Positions 8,567 to 17,741 of a DNA stretch of 64,000 bases are shown piece by piece; within the stretch, counting starts at the first letter, position 1, and each line of letters opens with the position of its first letter. The DNA is from Acetobacter okinawensis. GTDB taxonomy: Bacteria > Pseudomonadota > Alphaproteobacteria > Acetobacterales > Acetobacteraceae. The notes beneath the pieces were generated by a model, which saw nothing but the letters and a program-made list of their open reading frames with translations, had not been told where the DNA came from and ran no database searches. The DNA lies in NCBI RefSeq assembly GCF_002153655.1, contig NZ_JOPJ01000006.1, positions 389,379 through 453,378 on the forward strand. The letters run 5' to 3'. Position numbers and translations under genes: made by a program.

Positions 8567-9655
8567 ATGACTGATGGTCACACATTAACGGCTGAACGCA
8601 TTCTCCGGTTTTTGTTGCTGGTGGGGATCGCGTATGGCTGCATAGCCGTACTGGTGCCGTTTTCTTCCGCCCTGCTCTGGGCGGGGGTGCTGACGTACAC
8701 GACATGGCCCCTGTTCCAGTATCTGCGGCGGAGTATGGGAGCCAACGCCGCCAGCCTGATCATGACCGTGCTGTGCGCCGTGTGTGTGGTGTTTCCGCTG
8801 GCTTTGCTTGCCTCTGCCTGCGTTGCCTCCGGTCCGCGTTGGGCGCTCCAGTTGACAACCCTGTTTGGGCAGGTCAACCAGTTGCCCCCCCTGCCCCACT
8901 GGCTGGATAATCTGCCGGTTTTTGGCCCGGATATTCATCACAGATGGGCATTGTGGAGCCATAATCTGGAACTCGCGGCTGCGGAATTACGGCCTTATGC
9001 GGGAGGGATTATCCAGTCGGTGCTGAGTGTGCTGATGCAGATGGCCAATGGTGCGCTCCACCTTGTTACGGCCTTGTTTATTTCCTTTTTCTTCTGGATT
9101 AGTGGCTCCATCCTGTGGGACACGTTGCAGGCCGTTATGTTGCGCATTGCTGGGCCACAGGCTGGGCGGCACCTCTCCATTATTGCCAGTACGGTACGTG
9201 GCACGGTCTATGGTATTCTTGGCACCGCCATTATTCAGGGTATTCTGACCGGGCTTGGTTTGTGGATGTTTGGTGTGGCTGAGGCGGTTATTCTGGGCGG
9301 TGTTGCTGCGTTTTTGGCCGTTTTTCCTGTCGGGGCACCGTTGGTGTGGATCCCTGCGGCTGTGTGGCTGTTTGTAACACACCATCAGCTCAAAGGGATT
9401 TTGCTTATCCTGTATGGTGTTATTTTCATTTCCGGGGCGGATCATCTGATTCGTCCGCTATTTATTGCGCGCGGCTCCAAGCTACCTTACCTGTTGACCG
9501 TACTCGGGGTTATTGGCGGGTTGCTGGCATTTGGTGGTGTGGGTATTTTTCTGGGGCCGGTCCTGCTTGCAATCGGTTTTACGCTGACCATGGAATTTGC
9601 CCAAGGTGAGCCAGCGCGGACCGCACTGGATGAAACAAGGACCATGGGGCCATGA
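8567..9655 (+). CDS. AI-2E (PerM/YdiK) family membrane transporter
   Basis: Inner-membrane protein of 362 residues with about seven or eight hydrophobic segments, and the conserved C-terminal block of the family, here GAPLVWIPAAVWLF and ISGADHLIRPLFIARGSKLPYLLTVLG split by short loops. Family members export AI-2-like signals, act as Na/H antiporters or are uncharacterised, so the substrate is unknown. No clear ribosome-binding site precedes the ATG. The stop overlaps the next gene's ATG (ATGA at 9652-9655). Confidence 0.88.
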   Translation: MTDGHTLTAERILRFLLLVGIAYGCIAVLVPFSSALLWAGVLTYTTWPLFQYLRRSMGANAASLIMTVLCAVCVVFPLALLASACVASGPRWALQLTTLFGQVNQLPPLPHWLDNLPVFGPDIHHRWALWSHNLELAAAELRPYAGGIIQSVLSVLMQMANGALHLVTALFISFFFWISGSILWDTLQAVMLRIAGPQAGRHLSIIASTVRGTVYGILGTAIIQGILTGLGLWMFGVAEAVILGGVAAFLAVFPVGAPLVWIPAAVWLFVTHHQLKGILLILYGVIFISGADHLIRPLFIARGSKLPYLLTVLGVIGGLLAFGGVGIFLGPVLLAIGFTLTMEFAQGEPARTALDETRTMGP

Positions 9656-10359
9656 AGCGTCGTCTGTCCCGTTTTGTAGAGCTGGCTGCCCGCGGGCGGC
9701 GCAGGCATGCTGTGGCTAACGATACGCCGGGTGTTAAGGTTATCAGTTGGAACCTGCTGCGCCGTACGGGCGCGACAGTGCATGATGTTGCTGCCCTGAT
9801 TGAGGCAGAGCAGCCTGATATTCTGCTGATGCAGGAAGCCACGGTGGAAATTGATATTCTACCAGATGTTATTGGCGGACATTACGCCCGCTCCCCCCTG
9901 CCGGGGCGTATTCATGGTGTGGCATGCTGGAGCCGCCTGCCCTTTGCGCGTCCGCCGCGAGCGTGCACCATACCTTCTGGGCCAATTGTTAAACGGCATG
10001 CCCAGATCATAGAATACGCACAGTTTTCTCTGGCGAACGTCCATCTCTCTCATGGGCAGATGTTAAACCGCCGGCAGTTGCGCCGGATTGCATCCCTCCT
10101 CTCCGCACCATGTGCCATTTTGGGAGATTTCAATCTGGTAGGACCAACTCTTGTGCCGGGGTTTGCTGATGTGGGGCCAAAAGCGCCGACCCACCGCATG
10201 GTCGATTTGCTGCCAATCCGGCTTGACCGCTGTCTGGTGGAAGGCATGGTCTGTTCGGAGGCACGGGTGCTCCCTGTTTTTGCTTCTGACCATCGGCCGA
10301 TAGCCGTAACCCTTCAACCAGAGGTTGGTTTGAAGCCGGCCGTTTTTGCTTACAGGTAA
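9652..10359 (+). CDS. endonuclease/exonuclease/phosphatase (EEP) family protein
   Basis: A 235-residue protein of the DNase I-like fold. Visible family motifs: ISWNLLR near residues 30-36, the metal-binding glutamate in LLMQEA (about 59-64), ANVHLSHG, LGDFN near 155-159, and the C-terminal SDHRPI with the catalytic histidine. The substrate may be nucleic acid or a phosphoester lipid headgroup; sequence cannot tell. It is coupled to the upstream permease by a 4-nt overlap, and its 3' end overlaps the convergent cardiolipin synthase gene by 10 nt. Proximity to a phospholipase D-type gene is suggestive but not evidence of shared function. Confidence 0.85.
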   Translation: MKRRLSRFVELAARGRRRHAVANDTPGVKVISWNLLRRTGATVHDVAALIEAEQPDILLMQEATVEIDILPDVIGGHYARSPLPGRIHGVACWSRLPFARPPRACTIPSGPIVKRHAQIIEYAQFSLANVHLSHGQMLNRRQLRRIASLLSAPCAILGDFNLVGPTLVPGFADVGPKAPTHRMVDLLPIRLDRCLVEGMVCSEARVLPVFASDHRPIAVTLQPEVGLKPAVFAYR

Positions 10360-11777
10360 GGCATGAACAATCTGGCGAATGAATCGCGGATGCGTGTCAG
10401 GCTGTTGCGCTTGTCCAGATCATAATGTGTGAGCCGGTGGTTGCGGTGCTGGCATATAAAGTCATCGATAATCTGAGCCATGGCCACATCATATGTTTCC
10501 ATGTTGATCTCAAAATTCAGACGTAGGCTGCGAATATCCAAGTTGGAGCTGCCTACAAACGACCACGCTTTGTCCACGACCATCAGCTTGGAATGGTTAA
10601 AAGGCGGGTTTGCGTGCCACACCCGTACCCCTGTATCCAGCAATGGCGAAATATTGGCAGCACATGCCCAGTCCAGCGGGCGATGATTACTGCGCAGTGG
10701 GATAATAATATCCACCTGCACCCCCCGCAGAGCGGCTAGTCCCAACTCGGATAGAAAACGCGCACCGGGCAAAAAATACGGGGTCATGAGCCGTATGCTT
10801 TTGCGCGAGAGCGTGATGGCCTGCAACATGGTGTATTCGATTTTTTCCAGATCCGTGTCCGGGCCAGCAGTTACAATACGGGCGAGAGACGCGCCATGAC
10901 CGGCATGTTCTTGTAAAAAAAGGTCATGGTTTAACTGCTCACCAGTTGTAAAATACCAGTCCCACGCGGCAACCTGTGCAAGTTGATGCACAACCGGCCC
11001 TTCAATCTGGAAATGGGTGTCCGACACGGGGGTGCGGGGTTTGCGCGTGACCAGATTATCGTCGGCAATATTGAGCCCGCCCATAAAGCCGGTGCAGCCG
11101 TCCACAACCAGAATTTTGCGATGGTTCCTCAGGTTCAGAAAAGGCATGCGCCACGGGAGGAGTGAATGCATAAAGCGCGCGCAAGGAACCCCCGCGCGCT
11201 TAAGGTAACGATAGGTGGGAGACAGGAAGTAGCCGCTGCCAATACCATCAACCAGTACGCGCACATGGACCCCTCTTTTGTGCGCGGCAATCAGTTTGTC
11301 TGCAAAAAGTTGGCCGCAGGTATCATGCCGGAAAATATAGGAGCACAGGAAAATGCTTTTTGTGGCGTTTTCAATGGCATTAAGCATATGTGGGTAAGCG
11401 CCGTCCCCATCATGCAGGCAGGTTATGCTGTTGTTGCCCACAACAGGGCGGGTTGTCAGTTTGCCGACCATTAAAGCCAAGGGTGCAAACTGGCCATCAA
11501 GCTCCCTGTTCCAAGAGGAGAGGTCAGCTCCATCCTGCCGATGGGCTGTTCTGTCTCCAACCAGTTTTTTGGCAAGTCGCGTGACGCGGTTAATACCAAA
11601 CATAAGGTACAGCACAGTGCCCAAAAATGGCATAAGAACACACACACCAATCCACCCAATGGCGGATGATGTGTTTCGTTTTGTCAGAAGAATATGCAGG
11701 CTGACACTGGTAACCAGGGCCAGACGCATACACGCAACAACAAAAGCTGTTGTGGAAAACTGAAGGTCAAAAAGCAT
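10350..11777 (-). CDS. cls: cardiolipin synthase (phospholipase D family)
   Basis: Makes cardiolipin from phosphatidylglycerol at the inner membrane. From the chosen ATG there are about 475 residues: two N-terminal transmembrane segments (about 10-27 and 40-60) and two PLD HKD motifs, HRKILVVD near 219-226 and HSKLMVVD near residue 395, the latter followed by GSSNLD. The start at 11777 aligns with the membrane segment of other Cls proteins; an upstream in-frame start at 11822 would add 15 residues and has GGAGAA about 14 nt before it. Either start overlaps the divergent yraN start. Confidence 0.92.
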   Translation of the reverse strand: MLFDLQFSTTAFVVACMRLALVTSVSLHILLTKRNTSSAIGWIGVCVLMPFLGTVLYLMFGINRVTRLAKKLVGDRTAHRQDGADLSSWNRELDGQFAPLALMVGKLTTRPVVGNNSITCLHDGDGAYPHMLNAIENATKSIFLCSYIFRHDTCGQLFADKLIAAHKRGVHVRVLVDGIGSGYFLSPTYRYLKRAGVPCARFMHSLLPWRMPFLNLRNHRKILVVDGCTGFMGGLNIADDNLVTRKPRTPVSDTHFQIEGPVVHQLAQVAAWDWYFTTGEQLNHDLFLQEHAGHGASLARIVTAGPDTDLEKIEYTMLQAITLSRKSIRLMTPYFLPGARFLSELGLAALRGVQVDIIIPLRSNHRPLDWACAANISPLLDTGVRVWHANPPFNHSKLMVVDKAWSFVGSSNLDIRSLRLNFEINMETYDVAMAQIIDDFICQHRNHRLTHYDLDKRNSLTRIRDSFARLFMPYL

Positions 11778-12228
11778 GGTGGAGAGAATGCTTTCACAAC
11801 AAGCGGCTGGCGTCCACAGCATAGCGCATAAGTGTTCTCCAAAACAGGCTGGCCCTGTTGCTGCACGGCGCGCAAGAGGTACTGCAGCCTACCAGAGCGG
11901 GCTGGCTGCGGAAGATGCGGTTTGCCAGAAACTGCGCAATGCTGGTTGGCAGATTTTATTGCAGCGCGCCAGAACACGTCGGGGAGAAATTGATATTGTT
12001 GCGCAAAAAGGCGCGCTTATCAGCTTTGTAGAGGTCAAACAACGCCAGACTTTACGCGGTGCGGCAGAGTGTCTTTCTGCGACCCAGTCCAGAAGATTGT
12101 ATAGAGCGGCTGAGTGTTTGTTACAGAGCCACCCGCACTGGCAGTATGAGGAACTGCGCTTTGACCTGTTTATGCTGGATGCTCAAGGCAACATCGAATG
12201 GCTGGAGGATATCATCCGCCAGATGTAG
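11776..12228 (+). CDS. yraN: YraN family (UPF0102) endonuclease-like protein
   Basis: A 150-residue protein with the restriction-endonuclease-like fold of UPF0102. The core starts near residue 40 (GLAAEDAV) and carries RRGEIDIVA and the FVEVKQR catalytic-type motif (Asp, Glu-x-Lys). The first ~35 residues are longer than in most members, so the start may be further in, but no better start codon with a ribosome-binding site is apparent; AAGG lies nine bases before 11776. The biochemical role of the family is unsettled. The start codon shares the CATG palindrome with the divergent cls start. Confidence 0.82.
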   Translation: MVERMLSQQAAGVHSIAHKCSPKQAGPVAARRARGTAAYQSGLAAEDAVCQKLRNAGWQILLQRARTRRGEIDIVAQKGALISFVEVKQRQTLRGAAECLSATQSRRLYRAAECLLQSHPHWQYEELRFDLFMLDAQGNIEWLEDIIRQM

Positions 12229-12274
12229 CCCTAATAAGCAGCCCAAAAGAGCCGGTATTGGCTTTGGTGACTTA

Positions 12275-12592
12275 TCAGGTACGGTGGTGGTGTTTACTGG
12301 CATGCAGCACGGTATGCGCGCTCTGGTGGTAGCTGACCAGATGCACCATTTTGCCGTGTTGGGCAGAAGCCAGAATAACCTTGTGGCCTGCATGCGCATT
12401 GGCAGCTACGCGGCGTACCATATGGTGTGCATGGATGACAGGTGGTGGAGCAGTCAGGGAGGCAAAGGTTAGTTTGCTAGCTTCCAGATCGGAAAGAACG
12501 CGCTCCGCATGCACTGAAGAACTGGTGGCCATTACACTCAAGCCAATACCGGCCAGAGCAAAAAGCCCGCGTACAAACGGAACTCGCGTCAT
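12275..12592 (-). CDS. small exported histidine-rich protein of unknown function
   Basis: Predicted 105 residues from an ATG preceded by AAGG. Residues about 1-29 are a typical signal peptide ending SSSVHA. The mature part is rich in histidine (for example HAHH, HAGH, HASKHHH at the C-terminus), which suggests periplasmic metal binding; this is inference from composition only. It lies downstream of grxD on the same strand (71-nt gap) and converges on yraN. I do not recognise a family. A longer in-frame start at 12640 would disrupt the signal peptide and is disfavoured. Confidence 0.6.
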   Translation of the reverse strand: MTRVPFVRGLFALAGIGLSVMATSSSVHAERVLSDLEASKLTFASLTAPPPVIHAHHMVRRVAANAHAGHKVILASAQHGKMVHLVSYHQSAHTVLHASKHHHRT

Positions 12593-12663
12593 TAACCTTA
12601 GCCCCCTGATCTTATGTCTGCCTGAAACTATACAAAGCAATTTCAGGCTGACAACCTAATATT

Positions 12664-13002
12664 TCAGGCAGACGCGTTGCAGGCGATATTTTTTTCTGCA
12701 AGCAATTTCTGGAGTTCACCTGTCTGGTACATTTCGGTCACAATGTCGCAGCCACCGATGAACTCACCCTTGACGTAAAGCTGGGGAATGGTCGGCCAGT
12801 TGGAATAGTCCTTAATGCCCTGACGCAGCGTGGAATCTGCCAGAACATTGGCTGTTTTGAACGGTACGCCAACATGCTGGAGAATCTGCACTACACGGGC
12901 AGAAAAGCCACACTGTGGGAAATCAGCATCCCCTTTCATGAAAAGCATGACGGGGTTGGAATCAATATCCTGCTGGATGGTCTGTTTGATGGAATCAGTC
13001 AT
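12664..13002 (-). CDS. grxD: monothiol glutaredoxin, Grx4 family
   Basis: Iron-sulfur cluster carrier with the monothiol active site CGFS at residues 31-34, followed by the glutathione-binding WPTIPQLYV and GGCDI segments. At 112 residues it is the normal length for Grx4/GrxD. It directly follows a BolA-like gene; Grx4-BolA pairs form Fe-S-bridged complexes, so this adjacency strongly supports a joint role in Fe-S or iron homeostasis. It is the last core gene of the leftward pur-bolA-grxD cluster. The open frame extends upstream, but homology starts at MTDSIKQTI, which defines the start. Confidence 0.95.
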   Translation of the reverse strand: MTDSIKQTIQQDIDSNPVMLFMKGDADFPQCGFSARVVQILQHVGVPFKTANVLADSTLRQGIKDYSNWPTIPQLYVKGEFIGGCDIVTEMYQTGELQKLLAEKNIACNASA

Positions 13003-13039
13003 GATCTGTGGTCCTTGAACGTGTGAAAAACGGTTCTGG

Positions 13040-13270
13040 TCAGGGTGCGGACGTACGGAGGGCCAGCGCATGCAGCTTGCCCCCCATGTGCCCTTCGAGC
13101 GCATTATAAACAAGCTGATGCTGCCTGACGCGCGGAACATCACGGAAGGCTTCACTAACGATTGAGCAGAAGTAATGGTCTCCATCTCCTGCCAGATCGT
13201 CAATTTTAATCTGGGCGTCCGGGAACGCCTTTAGAATGTAAGCTTCAAGTTCTGTGGCGGACATGGCCAT
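13040..13270 (-). CDS. bolA: BolA family protein
   Basis: A 76-residue BolA-fold protein with the family signature RVRQHQLVYNAL and the following GGKLHALAL strand; the conserved histidine ligands are present. The length fits the BolA2/IbaG-like group. It sits 17 nt after purL and 37 nt before the grxD start, giving the classic bolA-grxD pair. The product is expected to form a [2Fe-2S]-bridged heterodimer with the neighbouring Grx4. Confidence 0.93.
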   Translation of the reverse strand: MAMSATELEAYILKAFPDAQIKIDDLAGDGDHYFCSIVSEAFRDVPRVRQHQLVYNALEGHMGGKLHALALRTSAP

Positions 13271-13287
13271 GATGCTGTGCCTTTTTC

Positions 13288-15492
13288 CTATTTATCCATC
13301 AACGCAGGAAAAAAGCTTTCATGCGCAAACTGGAGACGTGCAGCAGATATGGTAACCCCGCTGGGCAGAATCAACTCATTCCCACCTGAACGGCCCATCA
13401 GGCGTGCGGGCACCCCAGCCTGTGCTGCACGGGCACAGAAAGCCTGAGCATCGTTCACGCATACAAGGTAGCGTGCCTGATCCTCACCAAACCAGAAAGC
13501 TTCTGGCCGGATACCGGAATCCGGGCTTTCCAGCTCACAGCCAATGCCGGTTGCCATAACCATTTCGGCCGCAGCGACCAGAATGCCACCATCGGCAATG
13601 TCATGGCATGCGGTAATCCGGCCCGCCTGAATTTCAGCCCGGACAAAGTCCCCGTTCTGTTTTTCTGCCGCCAGATCAACAGCCGGTGGCGCACCCTCTT
13701 CCCGACCCAGAATTTCACGCAGCCAGATGGACTGACCCAGTTCACCTCTGGTTGCGCCAATCAGCACCAGATCCTTGTCGGCCTGCATGCCAAGACCAAT
13801 GGCGGTGGATACGTCATCAAGAACGCCAAGCCCGCCAATGGCTGGCGTGGGCAGGATGGCCTGTGTTGTGCCATCGGGCATCCGCGTTTCGTTGTAGAGC
13901 GATACGTTGCCACTAACGATGGGGAAGTCGAGAACCTTGCAGGCTTCACCCATCCCCTCAAGAGCGGCAATGAATTGCCCCATGATTTCGGGTTTTTCTG
14001 GGTTGCCAAAGTTCAGGTTGTCCGTCACCGCCAGCGGGCGTGCGCCAGTTGCGGTGATGTTGCGCCATGCTTCGGCCACAGCCTGTGCCCCGCCTGTGCG
14101 TGGGTCAGCCTGACAGTAGCGTGGTGTGCAGTCCGTCGTCAGTGCAAGGCCGATCTGTGTGTCGTCCACTTTAACAATGGCTGCATCTGCGGCACCCGGA
14201 CGGCGGACAGTCTGCCCACCCACCGTGCTGTCATACTGGTTCCACACCCATGCACGCGACGCCAGATCGGGCGAGGCCACAAGCTGGAGCAGCATGGCAT
14301 CAAGGGAGAGAGGAGCATGCACATTGCCAAGTGCGGCAGGTGCCGTAGGGGCGATGGATGGACGGTCATAGACCGGGGCTTCGTCCGCCAGAGGTTCGAG
14401 CGGAATATCGGCCTCAAGCGCCCCTTTGTGCTTGATGACAATATGCCCGGTTTCGGTCAGGTGACCGATAATGGCAAAGTCCAGTTCCCACTTTTCAAAA
14501 ATCTTGCGTGCGAGTTCCGTCCGGTCAGGGCGGAGAACCATGAGCATGCGTTCCTGACTTTCGGAAAGCATCATCTCATACGCGGTCATATTGGGTTCGC
14601 GCTGGGGTACGGCGTCCAGATCAAGCTCAATACCCACCCCGCCTTTTCCAGCCATTTCCACGGCGGAAGAGGTCAGGCCTGCAGCACCCATGTCCTGAAT
14701 GGCGACAATGGCGTCCGTGGCCATCAGCTCCAGGCAGGCTTCGATCAGCAGTTTTTCAATGAAGGGGTCGCCGACCTGCACGGTGGGGCGCTTGGAAAGC
14801 GCATCCTCATCAAACTCGGCGGAGGACATGGTCGCACCATGAATCCCGTCCCGCCCTGTGCGTGAACCCACATAAACAACAGGATTGCCAACACCGGCGG
14901 CGGCAGAAAGGAAGATGCGATCCTGCCGTGCAATGCCCACGGTCATGGCGTTAACCAGCGGGTTACCGTCATACGCCGGGTGGAAGTTGATCTCCCCCCC
15001 AACGGTTGGCACGCCAACACAGTTACCGTAACCGCCAATACCGCGCACCACACCATCCACAATGCGGCGGGTTACCGGGTTTTCCGGGCTACCAAAGCGC
15101 AGGGCGTTCAGGTTGGCTACCGGGCGGGCACCCATGGTAAACACGTCACGCAGAATGCCACCAACACCCGTGGCCGCACCCTGATAGGGCTCGATAAAGG
15201 AGGGGTGGTTGTGGCTTTCCATCTTGAAGATGGCAGCATAACCCTGGCCAATATCCACCACACCTGCGTTTTCGCCCGGACCATGGATAACCCAAGGTGC
15301 TTTGGTGGGCAGGCCGCGCAGCCATTTGCGGGACGATTTGTAGGAGCAGTGCTCCGACCACATGACGGAGAACACACCCAGTTCCGTCAGGCTGGGCGTG
15401 CGGCCCATGATAGACAGAACACGACCGTATTCCTCGGCTGTTAAGCCGAATTCACGCGCAAGGGATTCATCAACGGTTACAGGCTTATTCAC
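13288..15492 (-). CDS. purL: phosphoribosylformylglycinamidine synthase, large subunit PurL
   Basis: ATP-dependent step 4 of purine synthesis (FGAR to FGAM), acting with PurQ and PurS encoded upstream. The 734 residues are typical of the small PurL type that needs separate PurQ and PurS. Visible segments are [28 protein letters not shown] and, in the second half, [12 protein letters not shown]. The start is GTG at 15492, which overlaps the purQ stop (GTGA), so translation is coupled. Confidence 0.97.
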   Translation of the reverse strand: MNKPVTVDESLAREFGLTAEEYGRVLSIMGRTPSLTELGVFSVMWSEHCSYKSSRKWLRGLPTKAPWVIHGPGENAGVVDIGQGYAAIFKMESHNHPSFIEPYQGAATGVGGILRDVFTMGARPVANLNALRFGSPENPVTRRIVDGVVRGIGGYGNCVGVPTVGGEINFHPAYDGNPLVNAMTVGIARQDRIFLSAAAGVGNPVVYVGSRTGRDGIHGATMSSAEFDEDALSKRPTVQVGDPFIEKLLIEACLELMATDAIVAIQDMGAAGLTSSAVEMAGKGGVGIELDLDAVPQREPNMTAYEMMLSESQERMLMVLRPDRTELARKIFEKWELDFAIIGHLTETGHIVIKHKGALEADIPLEPLADEAPVYDRPSIAPTAPAALGNVHAPLSLDAMLLQLVASPDLASRAWVWNQYDSTVGGQTVRRPGAADAAIVKVDDTQIGLALTTDCTPRYCQADPRTGGAQAVAEAWRNITATGARPLAVTDNLNFGNPEKPEIMGQFIAALEGMGEACKVLDFPIVSGNVSLYNETRMPDGTTQAILPTPAIGGLGVLDDVSTAIGLGMQADKDLVLIGATRGELGQSIWLREILGREEGAPPAVDLAAEKQNGDFVRAEIQAGRITACHDIADGGILVAAAEMVMATGIGCELESPDSGIRPEAFWFGEDQARYLVCVNDAQAFCARAAQAGVPARLMGRSGGNELILPSGVTISAARLQFAHESFFPALMDK

Positions 15493-16190
15493 CGGACAAG
15501 AGCCTCCACCAGACCTTCAAACAGAGGCAGACCATCCTCACCGCCCATAAGAGGATCAACCAGATCCTCGGGGTGGGGCATCATGCCGCAGATACGTTTG
15601 TTTTCGCTTAGAACACCGGCAATGCTGTTCACGCTGCCGTTCGGGTTGGAGCCGGCATCATCCGCCTGCACGCGGCCTTTGGCATCGGCATAGCGGAAGG
15701 CCACTCGTCCCTCGCCTTCAAGCACTGCAAGTGCTTCGGCATCGGCGGTATAGTTGCCATCCCCATGGGCCAGAGGTGTGCGAAAGACGTCACCCTTTTT
15801 CCAGCGTCGGGTAAAGGGAGTGTTCTCGACCTCGACACGCAGATAGCAGTCCTGTGAGAGGAACCGCAGGTTTGCATTGCGCAGCAGTGCGCCGGGCAGC
15901 AGGTTGCTTTCGGTCAGGATCTGGAAGCCATTGCACACGCCAAGGATATGGCCGCCTTTGGCTGCAAAGTCGCGCACAGCACCCATGATGGGGGAGTGCG
16001 CGGCCATGGCGCCACAGCGCAGATAATCGCCGTAGCTGAAGCCGCCGGGCAGAACAACCAGATCAATACCGCTCAGATCTGTCTCATGGTGCCAGATCAT
16101 GCGAGGGGCCTGCCCGGTCACGCGCCGCAGGGCAATGGCCATATCACGTTCCCGGTTCGTGCCGGGGAATACGACAATCGCTGCTTTCAT
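15489..16190 (-). CDS. purQ: phosphoribosylformylglycinamidine synthase, glutaminase subunit PurQ
   Basis: Class I glutamine amidotransferase supplying ammonia to PurL. The 233 residues contain the oxyanion and nucleophile region GVCNGFQIL (nucleophilic Cys) and the C-terminal HPE of [11 protein letters not shown] forming the Cys-His-Glu triad. It overlaps the stop of the Rap1a-like gene upstream (ATGA, 16187-16190) and the purL start downstream, so it is locked into the coupled purS-x-purQ-purL series. Confidence 0.97.
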   Translation of the reverse strand: MKAAIVVFPGTNRERDMAIALRRVTGQAPRMIWHHETDLSGIDLVVLPGGFSYGDYLRCGAMAAHSPIMGAVRDFAAKGGHILGVCNGFQILTESNLLPGALLRNANLRFLSQDCYLRVEVENTPFTRRWKKGDVFRTPLAHGDGNYTADAEALAVLEGEGRVAFRYADAKGRVQADDAGSNPNGSVNSIAGVLSENKRICGMMPHPEDLVDPLMGGEDGLPLFEGLVEALVR

Positions 16191-16558
16191 TTTTTAACGT
16201 CACACGGATAAGAGTCATGCAGGGCGGTAAACACGCTCTCGCCCACCGGCTTGGCCAGAGAGTCGGGGTGCGCCTTCAGCCAGGAGAGCACCTTGGCGCG
16301 CATGGCGGCAATGTCTTCGCTCGCGGGAACGCAAAAGCCCGTGGGGGCTGCGGCATCGCCACTGTTATGGGCTTTGATCTGGGCAAGGGTTACGCCATCC
16401 GTCAGCCCGCTCAGATATGCATCACATGCGGTGCGTGTGGAGGTGGTGGAGCACATTTTGCCCAGCGCGCCCGCCTTCATGGGGGCCAGACGCTGTGCCT
16501 GAGCCAGAGCGGGGACTGCCAGCGCTCCGGCTAGGGCGATCAGGGCGAGGCGCTTCAT
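16187..16558 (-). CDS. secreted Rap1a/Tai-like small protein inside the pur operon
   Basis: A 123-residue protein with a clear signal peptide (residues 1-21, ending ALAQA). The mature part has four cysteines, in contexts [24 protein letters not shown] and YPCDVKK, matching the pattern of the Rap1a/Tai immunity-protein-like family (a Cys-Tyr-Leu-x-Gly segment, then Cys-x-Pro, then a Tyr-Pro-Cys end). Members were first described as immunity proteins of secreted amidase effectors, but many genomic copies have no effector nearby, as here. Both ends overlap by ATGA with purS (16555-16558) and purQ (16187-16190). The function in this location is unknown; family assignment is from recalled pattern. 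Confidence 0.7.
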   Translation of the reverse strand: MKRLALIALAGALAVPALAQAQRLAPMKAGALGKMCSTTSTRTACDAYLSGLTDGVTLAQIKAHNSGDAAAPTGFCVPASEDIAAMRAKVLSWLKAHPDSLAKPVGESVFTALHDSYPCDVKK

Positions 16559-16797
16559 GCCACAACCTCGACCGAGTAATCCTCGATGACCAGATTGGCC
16601 AGCAGGTTGCGTGCCATTTCGCCTGCTTTTTCGTGTGCTTCTTCAGCCTTCACGCCATGCAGGTCCAGCTCTATGACCTTGCCGACGCGCACATCCTGCA
16701 CGCCTTCAAAGCCCAGTGTGTGCAGTGCGTGACCAATGGCCTTTCCCTGCGGGTCCAGAACGCCGTCTTTCAGCATGACGGTTACACGTACTTTCAT
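16555..16797 (-). CDS. purS: phosphoribosylformylglycinamidine synthase subunit PurS
   Basis: Small structural subunit (about 80 residues) that bridges PurL and PurQ. It begins MKVRVTVMLK, contains the family block DPQGKAIGHALHTLGF and VRVGKVIEL, and ends [12 protein letters not shown] at 16797 is chosen because GGGAG is seven bases upstream; a TTG two codons earlier is unlikely. Its stop overlaps the next start by four bases. It lies 28 nt downstream of purC. Confidence 0.96.
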   Translation of the reverse strand: MKVRVTVMLKDGVLDPQGKAIGHALHTLGFEGVQDVRVGKVIELDLHGVKAEEAHEKAGEMARNLLANLVIEDYSVEVVA

Positions 16798-16825
16798 TCT
16801 CAAACTCCCAAAGTACCCGTAGGGG

Positions 16826-17593
16826 TTACTGAACTGTTTCTGGGCCCTTCATGTCGCCCCCTGCGCCGTTTTCGGGCAGAATGCCCATGCGCCGCGCTAC
16901 TTCCTGATACGCTTCCTTCACGTTGCCCAGATCGCGGCGGAAGCGGTCCTTGTCGAGCTTTTCGTTCGTGTGGAGGTCCCACAGGCGGCAGTTATCGGGC
17001 GAAATTTCGTCGGCCAGAACAATGCGCATGTCCTCACCTTCCCAGCAGCGGCCGAATTCGAGCTTGAAATCCACCAACTGGATGCCGATACCGCTGAACA
17101 GACCACACAAAAAGTCGTTCACGCGCATGGCCATGCCGGTCATGTCTTCCAGATCATGCGGGCAGGCCCAGCCAAATGCGATGATATGATCTTCCGATAC
17201 CAACGGGTCGCCCAGTTCGTCGTTCTTGTAATAGAACTCGACAATCGGGCGTGGCAGGCGCTGGCCTTCGGGGATGTTGAAGCGCTTGGAAATGCTGCCA
17301 GCAGCAACATTGCGGATCACCACTTCAAGCGGGATAATCTCCACTTCCTTGACCAGCTGCTCACGCATGTTGATCCGGCGGATAAAGTGGGTTGGAATGC
17401 CAATTTCCTGCAAGCGGAGCATCAGATGCTCGCTAATGCGGTTGTTAAGCACGCCCTTACCGGTGATCACACCGCTTTTGGCGCCATTGCCAGCCGTGGC
17501 ATCGTCCTTGAAGTATTGCACAAGGGTACCGGGCTCCGGACCTTCAAAGAGGATTTTGGCTTTACCTTCATAAAGCTGGCGGCGACGGGCCAT
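16826..17593 (-). CDS. purC: SAICAR synthase (phosphoribosylaminoimidazole-succinocarboxamide synthase)
   Basis: Step of purine synthesis joining CAIR and aspartate. From ATG 17593 ([18 protein letters not shown]), preceded by AAGGA, there are 255 residues, the family norm. Motifs [16 protein letters not shown], the [11 protein letters not shown] segment and LVDFKLEFG are visible. The reading frame stays open for another 66 codons upstream, but that part has no family resemblance. The 148-nt gap to purB contains a GGGCGG/CCGCCC hairpin without a T-run. Confidence 0.97.
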   Translation of the reverse strand: MARRRQLYEGKAKILFEGPEPGTLVQYFKDDATAGNGAKSGVITGKGVLNNRISEHLMLRLQEIGIPTHFIRRINMREQLVKEVEIIPLEVVIRNVAAGSISKRFNIPEGQRLPRPIVEFYYKNDELGDPLVSEDHIIAFGWACPHDLEDMTGMAMRVNDFLCGLFSGIGIQLVDFKLEFGRCWEGEDMRIVLADEISPDNCRLWDLHTNEKLDKDRFRRDLGNVKEAYQEVARRMGILPENGAGGDMKGPETVQ

Positions 17594-17741
17594 GATGATC
17601 CTTACCTGTCGAAAGTGTGCGGGCGGTTGGGACACCGCCCCAAAAGCGGGGAGGCCACGCTGGCGGCTTTCCCCTTTATTCATCCCATGTTCATAGCAGG
17701 CTTCCCGCGTGGAGGATACAGCCTGTAAAACGGATGGGCTG

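Noticed and set aside
16798..16803. TTG start two codons upstream for purS
   Set aside because: The ATG at 16797 has GGGAG at a normal distance; the TTG does not improve the fit to the family.
17594..17741. Hairpin GGGCGG/CCGCCC between purB and purC as a terminator
   Set aside because: No T-run follows on the minus strand, so it is not an intrinsic terminator; purB and purC may still be co-transcribed.
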